49,182 bases of DNA. It comes from Acidipila sp. GTDB taxonomy: Bacteria; Acidobacteriota; Terriglobia; Acidiferrales; UBA7541. The position numbers and the translations under genes were made by a program. Shown in pieces: positions 45,131 to 49,182 of the stretch (positions within the stretch are counted from its first letter, which is position 1; each line of letters starts with the position of its first letter). Under the pieces are notes generated by a model that was not told where the DNA came from, made no database searches, and saw only the letters and a list, made by a program, of their open reading frames with translations. Location: contig JAAFGT010000024.1 of the NCBI GenBank assembly GCA_010365215.1, positions 1-49,182 of the forward strand, given 5' to 3'.

Positions 45131-45168
45131 GGCGGCGATTATAGCGTGACCAGTGGCCCCGGGTGAGC

Positions 45169-47904
45169 CTAGTGCGGCGGGGCGATGCCTAACCCTTCAA
45201 TCACGGCATCGTGCAGCGCGGAGCGAACCTTAACCAGTTTGGCCGCGTCTGCGTTGGGATCGCGTGAGGTCAGGGTGATCACCACCACCAATTCTTTTTC
45301 AGGGTCGATCCAGAGAGACTCCCGCGGGGAACGTCCAAATCCGAAAGCCCGCGCAGAAAAATATTTACCGGTTCCCAGCTCGGGTGACGGGCAATCCCAT
45401 CCATCGGTGAAGGCGACGTTGTTCAATTCACGCCTAACCGACATCTCTTCGACGACTGCGCGGTGGAGAAAACGGTCATGCGCAAAAATGCCGCCGTTCA
45501 GCCACATCTGCCCCAGAGCCGGCAACTCCGGATAGGCCAGCGTCCGCGGGGCCTTATCTTCGAGCTCCTCATCGACCGCCTTCGTAATTTCGCCGAAGCT
45601 AAACTCCGAAAGTGTCGCTCCCGTTAATCGAGTCAGCACGCCCTCAAGCAAAACGTTGTTCCATGGCGAGTAGGCGAAAGCTGTTCCAGGGTCGGTGGTC
45701 AACGGCACGGCCAAAGCAGACGTCAGAAGATGTTTTTCGTGAGCGACAAATGTTCTCGCGTCGGCTGGGGCCAAGCCGGAAGTGTGCGAGAGAAGGTGCC
45801 GCACCGTAACGGTTTGCCGGCGCGCGCCGTCCGGTCCAGCCGCCCACTCGGGCATGATTCGAAAAATTGGCGTGTCCAGCGTCAAGCGCTTTTGTCCAAG
45901 CAAAGTGCCGATCGCGGTAGTGAGGTACGGCTTTGCGCGAGCGTCACCTGCTGCAGGTAATTGTCCTTTTGTAACTTGCGCAGAGTGTCGCGCGAGGTCG
46001 CCGCTGTACACTACATAAAGCGTACCGGCAATTCCCTCCAAACCAGAACGATCCAGAATGTCAAAAGCCGGTTTCAAGTGCGCAATCATCTCGCCGGATG
46101 CGGCTTTCAAAGTCAAATGGTCAGCGGAGGTGGTAAGGCCGTCGTCCACCCCGAGTGCGTGCGGCTGTGCGCCCGGAAGGCGGACGGGGAGCTTGCCGCC
46201 GATCGCCACTTCGCCGAAAAGCGCGCGCGCGACGGCGCGTTGACCAACGTCATTGGTGTCGAAGACAGCAAGCCACGTCTTGGCCTCCGGGTAGCTCTCC
46301 ATCAAGTAGGGGCTGCCGAACGAGGCTACGATCGCAGGTTTACCGGAGGCCAGTAGACGATGCACCAGCTCGGCTTGGTCGGGAGGGAGACCAACCGTGC
46401 CTTTGCGGTCGGCCACGCGCACAGTGAGGGCGAGCAATATCGTGTCGTAGTTGGCCAGCGGAGGAATCGTGACGGTGGCCGGACGGAAGTAGCGCGAATC
46501 TATTTTTACCACATCCACAGTTTCGAGCGCGGACTTCACCGCCTGGGCAAACTCGTAGCTGGGGTTGGTGTCAGGATCGGCGACGACGGCGACCAGGAGC
46601 GTGCGCAAAGGTTTACGCGCATCGAGAGGCACCAGTTTGGCTTCATCGCGCAGCAGAGTCACGCCGCGATCGGCGATATCCTGCGCGGCGCGTGTGAACT
46701 CGGGCTCCGCATAAACGCTATTGAGCTTGTCCACATCCACCATTCGCTGGGTGTCCAGGCCCAACCGGGCCTTGGCGCGAAGAATGCGGCGCACCGCGTC
46801 GTCGAGGCGTTCTATGGAAACGCGACCGGTCTGCACCGCTTCTTTCATGGCCAGAACCGCCGCGTCGGGAACCGGCGGCATGAGCAGAACGTCGGCCCCG
46901 GCGGCGAAGGCGCGCACAGCCACTTCCGCCGGCGCATAATGATTTGTTACGCCGCCCATATCGAGCGCGTCGGTGACGATCAGTCCATCGAAGCCCATCT
47001 GTTTGCGTAACAGTTCGGTGAGCACTTTGGGCGAAAGCGTCGCGGGCAGCTCCGGGTCAGGCTCGAGAGCGGGAACCACCAGGTGGCCGGTCATGATCGA
47101 GCTGACGCCGGCGGCAATGGCGGCGCGGAAGGGAACCAGGTCCACCGCGTCCAGCCGCGCGCGGTTGGAGTGAACCATCGCTAAATCGAGGTGCGAGTCT
47201 TCGCCGGTATCGCCGTGGCCGGGAAAGTGTTTTGCCGTGGCGAGCGCGCCGTTTTCTTCCACGCCGCGCACGAATGCGGAAACGAAGGCGCTGACTTTTT
47301 TCGGGTCCTCGCCAAATGAGCGGATATTGATGATGGGATTATCGGGATTGCTGTTGACGTCTGCCACCGGCGCGAACAGCCACTGCACGCCGGCGGCGCG
47401 CGCTTCGAGCGCGGAGATGCGCCCGATGGTGTAAGCGTCCTCCGCCCGGCCGGTTGCGGCCACAGCCATCGGCTCGGGGAAGCTGGTGCCCTCGATGATG
47501 CGCATCACCGTGCCGTGCTCGAAATCGGCGGCGATGAGCAGGGGGATTTTCGCTTTGCGCTGGAGCTGGTTGGTAAGCGCCGCGGTGGCATAGACGGTGC
47601 TGCGCTCAGTGCCCCGGGGCCCGCCGCGCGTGGCCAGAATGAAGCCGCCGGCGTGGTCGCTTTCCACGTGGCGCATCAGCGTCTGATAATCCGGGCTTTC
47701 CGTCGAGTAAAATCCGCCGAAGTACGTGGGGAAAATTACCTGGCCGACTTTTTCGTCGGTGGTCATATGCTTGAGGGTGTTCTCGACCCAGCGCTCGCCT
47801 GCGGGTGATAGCTTTGCGCGGTGCGGCTTGAACTCCTGTGGATGAGTTCCGGGAGTTGCCGCAAAGATCATCAGGATAAGGAAGAAGGCGAGACGGCTAC
47901 GCAC
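45169..47904 (-). CDS. Secreted GH3 beta-N-acetylglucosaminidase fused to a catalytically dead serine-hydrolase-like domain
   Basis: 911 residues, GTG start, signal peptide (RLAFFLILMIFAATPGT). The GH3 part (about 30-400) has the NagZ-type KHFPGHGDTGEDSH dyad segment and the nucleophile in VTDALDMGG, so it should cut GlcNAc-MurNAc bonds in the periplasm or outside. A GH3 C-terminal alpha/beta domain follows (about 410-600). The last 300 residues align with beta-lactamase/PBP4*-type proteins (LSHTSGLAPADARTF region, SLWIDPEKELVVVI). However, SxxK is Y660-L-T-T663, Y-x-N is Y745-S-P747 and HTG is FGR before ESLWIDP, so that domain cannot be a serine hydrolase. Heads a likely GH3-murQ-murA operon. 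Confidence 0.9.
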   Translation of the reverse strand: MRSRLAFFLILMIFAATPGTHPQEFKPHRAKLSPAGERWVENTLKHMTTDEKVGQVIFPTYFGGFYSTESPDYQTLMRHVESDHAGGFILATRGGPRGTERSTVYATAALTNQLQRKAKIPLLIAADFEHGTVMRIIEGTSFPEPMAVAATGRAEDAYTIGRISALEARAAGVQWLFAPVADVNSNPDNPIINIRSFGEDPKKVSAFVSAFVRGVEENGALATAKHFPGHGDTGEDSHLDLAMVHSNRARLDAVDLVPFRAAIAAGVSSIMTGHLVVPALEPDPELPATLSPKVLTELLRKQMGFDGLIVTDALDMGGVTNHYAPAEVAVRAFAAGADVLLMPPVPDAAVLAMKEAVQTGRVSIERLDDAVRRILRAKARLGLDTQRMVDVDKLNSVYAEPEFTRAAQDIADRGVTLLRDEAKLVPLDARKPLRTLLVAVVADPDTNPSYEFAQAVKSALETVDVVKIDSRYFRPATVTIPPLANYDTILLALTVRVADRKGTVGLPPDQAELVHRLLASGKPAIVASFGSPYLMESYPEAKTWLAVFDTNDVGQRAVARALFGEVAIGGKLPVRLPGAQPHALGVDDGLTTSADHLTLKAASGEMIAHLKPAFDILDRSGLEGIAGTLYVVYSGDLARHSAQVTKGQLPAAGDARAKPYLTTAIGTLLGQKRLTLDTPIFRIMPEWAAGPDGARRQTVTVRHLLSHTSGLAPADARTFVAHEKHLLTSALAVPLTTDPGTAFAYSPWNNVLLEGVLTRLTGATLSEFSFGEITKAVDEELEDKAPRTLAYPELPALGQMWLNGGIFAHDRFLHRAVVEEMSVRRELNNVAFTDGWDCPSPELGTGKYFSARAFGFGRSPRESLWIDPEKELVVVITLTSRDPNADAAKLVKVRSALHDAVIEGLGIAPPH

Positions 47905-47968
47905 GGCGTCCGAGTTCGATGAGGAAATTTGACGTGATCACCACCGCGAAGTATATAGCAGGGGTTCC

Positions 47969-49182
47969 ATGAGAAACAAACAAAGCGCACATCGCGTAAA
48001 AAGTAGTAACGCTTTTTTCCTTGGCCGCGGCCATCGCGTCACGCGCAGAAAGTTGTCAGGTCTGCTTGCCTGCATGGCATTGCTGTGCGCCCCACTACAT
48101 TCCGCGCAACTGAAACCAAAGCTGCCGCAGCCGAGGGCGGAAAATCAAGCCAGCCAAAAACCGGCGCTAAAATCCTCGGCAAGGCAGGCAAAGCCGGGTC
48201 TTTCGGGGCTTTCGGGCCTTTCGGCGCTTGCGGGCCTTTCGGGGCTGGATTCCATCGTCGAGCAGTCCATCGCCAAAGACGAGCTTCCGGGCGCGGTGTT
48301 GGTGGTGGGCCACGGCGGCCGCGTGATTTTTCGCAAAGCCTACGGCGCGCGTGCGGTGCTGCCGCAGCGCGAAACCATGACCGTGGATACCATCTTCGAT
48401 ATGGCCTCGCTTACAAAGGTACTTGCCACGGCGCCCTCAGTTCTGTTGCTGGTGGAGCAGGGCAAGGTGCGGCTGAACGATCCGGTGGCGCGCTACGTGC
48501 CGGAATTCGGAACGCACGGAAAAGAGCAGGTCACCGTACGCCAGGTGCTCACGCACATGTCCGGTCTGCGCCCGGTTCCGGCGGTGGCGGCCGAGGCGAA
48601 AGGAACCGAAGCGGTGCTCAAAGCAATTTACGACGACACGCTGGTGGCCGCGCCGGGAGCGCGATTCGCCTACAGCGACACGGGGTACATTATGCTCGGT
48701 GAACTGGTGCACCGCGTCAGCGGACTGGCCTTGAACGAATTTGCGGAGAAAAATCTTTACGCGGCGCTGGGAATGAGGGAGACACGGTTCCTGCCTCCCG
48801 CCAAGTGGAAACCGAGAATTGCGCCCACCGAAGAGATCGATCTTCCAGCGGGTGCGAAAGCCGGGTCGGGGAAGGGGCGGGTGTTGCGCGGGGAAGTGCA
48901 CGATCCGCGGGCGCGGGCGATGGGGGGCGTCGCCGGGCATGCCGGACTTTTCTCGACGGCGGCCGACGTGGCGAAATTCTGCAGCATGATTCTCGACGGC
49001 GGGCGCGCAGCCAGCGGCAAGCGAATCTTTACCGCGGAGATGATCGAAAAATCCACCACGCCCCAAACGCCGCCATGGAGCCCTACGCTGCGCGGCCTGG
49101 GGTGGGACATTGATTCCGTGTACTCCTCGAATCGCGGCGACGTCTTTCCCGTCGGCACATTCGGACACACCGGATTTACCGG
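47969..49182 (+). CDS. Serine hydrolase (beta-lactamase/PBP4*-like), 3' end beyond window
   Basis: An open frame of 404 codons from the ATG at 47969 to the right edge, without stop. AGGGG lies five bases before the start. A basic N-terminus with TRRKLSG (possibly Tat-like) and a hydrophobic stretch (SGLLACMALLCAPLHSA) predict export. A GLS-type repeat (76-92) links to the catalytic domain. All class C-like motifs are intact: SLTK (Ser147, Lys150), YSD (Tyr235) and HTG (400-402, at the edge), with LTHMSGL in between. It would cut or transfer D-Ala peptides or beta-lactams. It is divergent from the GH3 fusion by 64 bp, with TATATA at about 47952-47957, hinting at shared control. Confidence 0.9.
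   Translation, partial: MRNKQSAHRVKSSNAFFLGRGHRVTRRKLSGLLACMALLCAPLHSAQLKPKLPQPRAENQASQKPALKSSARQAKPGLSGLSGLSALAGLSGLDSIVEQSIAKDELPGAVLVVGHGGRVIFRKAYGARAVLPQRETMTVDTIFDMASLTKVLATAPSVLLLVEQGKVRLNDPVARYVPEFGTHGKEQVTVRQVLTHMSGLRPVPAVAAEAKGTEAVLKAIYDDTLVAAPGARFAYSDTGYIMLGELVHRVSGLALNEFAEKNLYAALGMRETRFLPPAKWKPRIAPTEEIDLPAGAKAGSGKGRVLRGEVHDPRARAMGGVAGHAGLFSTAADVAKFCSMILDGGRAASGKRIFTAEMIEKSTTPQTPPWSPTLRGLGWDIDSVYSSNRGDVFPVGTFGHTGFT
48194..48247 (+). repeat. In-frame 9-bp tandem repeat in serine hydrolase linker
   Basis: Imperfect units around CTTTCGGGG encode a GLSGLSGLSALAGLSGL linker just before the catalytic domain. The pattern suggests slippage during replication. Confidence 0.7.

Noticed and set aside
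48085-48702. 205-codon frame with a GSFGAFGPFGACGPFGAGF-type repeat
   Set aside because: Out-of-frame reading of the serine hydrolase that starts at 47969; the repeat arises from the same 9-bp units.

Overview
The window looks like a chromosomal segment of an Acidobacteriota member (Terriglobia/Koribacter-like). This is inferred from high GC, the many large secreted proteins (SBBP seven-fold propellers, choice-of-anchor D repeats, lactonase-type propellers), a stand-alone FecR protein, an acidobacterial-type porin and PilT-like ATPases. It is not proven by any rRNA marker. No rRNA, tRNA, CRISPR array, prophage or insertion sequence was recognised.

Layout. 1-9.3 kb holds a truncated secreted protein, a decayed DUF72 gene, a coiled-coil porin, a YeiH-type transporter, msrA, a homoserine dehydrogenase and an aminotransferase. 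It continues with an Ala/Ser-rich secreted protein, a HEAGH membrane protein and a FecR protein. 9.7-16.4 kb holds a large IgGFc-binding-like surface protein, a PilT-like ATPase, a glycosyltransferase-methyltransferase fusion and a glutathione peroxidase. 16.4-23.8 kb is rich in regulators: a lipoprotein propeller, a tiny zinc-ribbon protein, a MASE1-GGDEF cyclase, a GAF sigma-54 activator, an ECF sigma factor and a HisC-like aminotransferase. 24-31.3 kb carries two paralogous giant SBBP propeller proteins, separated by a terminator and an ordered set of palindromes, then a PilZ protein. 31.3-36 kb holds a decayed DUF2252 gene, a small ferredoxin-fold-like protein and an MBOAT plus SGNH pair, probably for polysaccharide O-acylation. 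36-42.8 kb holds an RRM protein with a small basic partner, a TlpA/ResA thioredoxin and a membrane GT2. These are followed by a tightly coupled pterin cluster (two PTPS paralogs and folE) and rpsO-pnp. 42.9-49.2 kb is a cell-wall turnover block: murA, murQ and a secreted GH3 enzyme fused to a serine-hydrolase-like domain on the minus strand, with a divergent serine hydrolase running off the right edge.

Most notable points. (1) The GH3 fusion carries a beta-lactamase-fold domain in which all three catalytic motifs are lost, next to a divergent homolog that keeps them. (2) Two unrelated secreted proteins share an unusual C-terminal tail of two membrane segments, a lipobox-like cysteine and a short beta strand module. 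(3) A 133-bp regulatory-looking array (two direct repeats flanking three palindromes) lies before the second SBBP gene. (4) Two tandem PTPS genes of the eukaryote-like type are translationally coupled to folE. (5) Two degraded genes (DUF72, DUF2252) are still readable through single frameshifts. The open frame from 47969 to the right edge has no stop inside the window and was read directly from the sequence.
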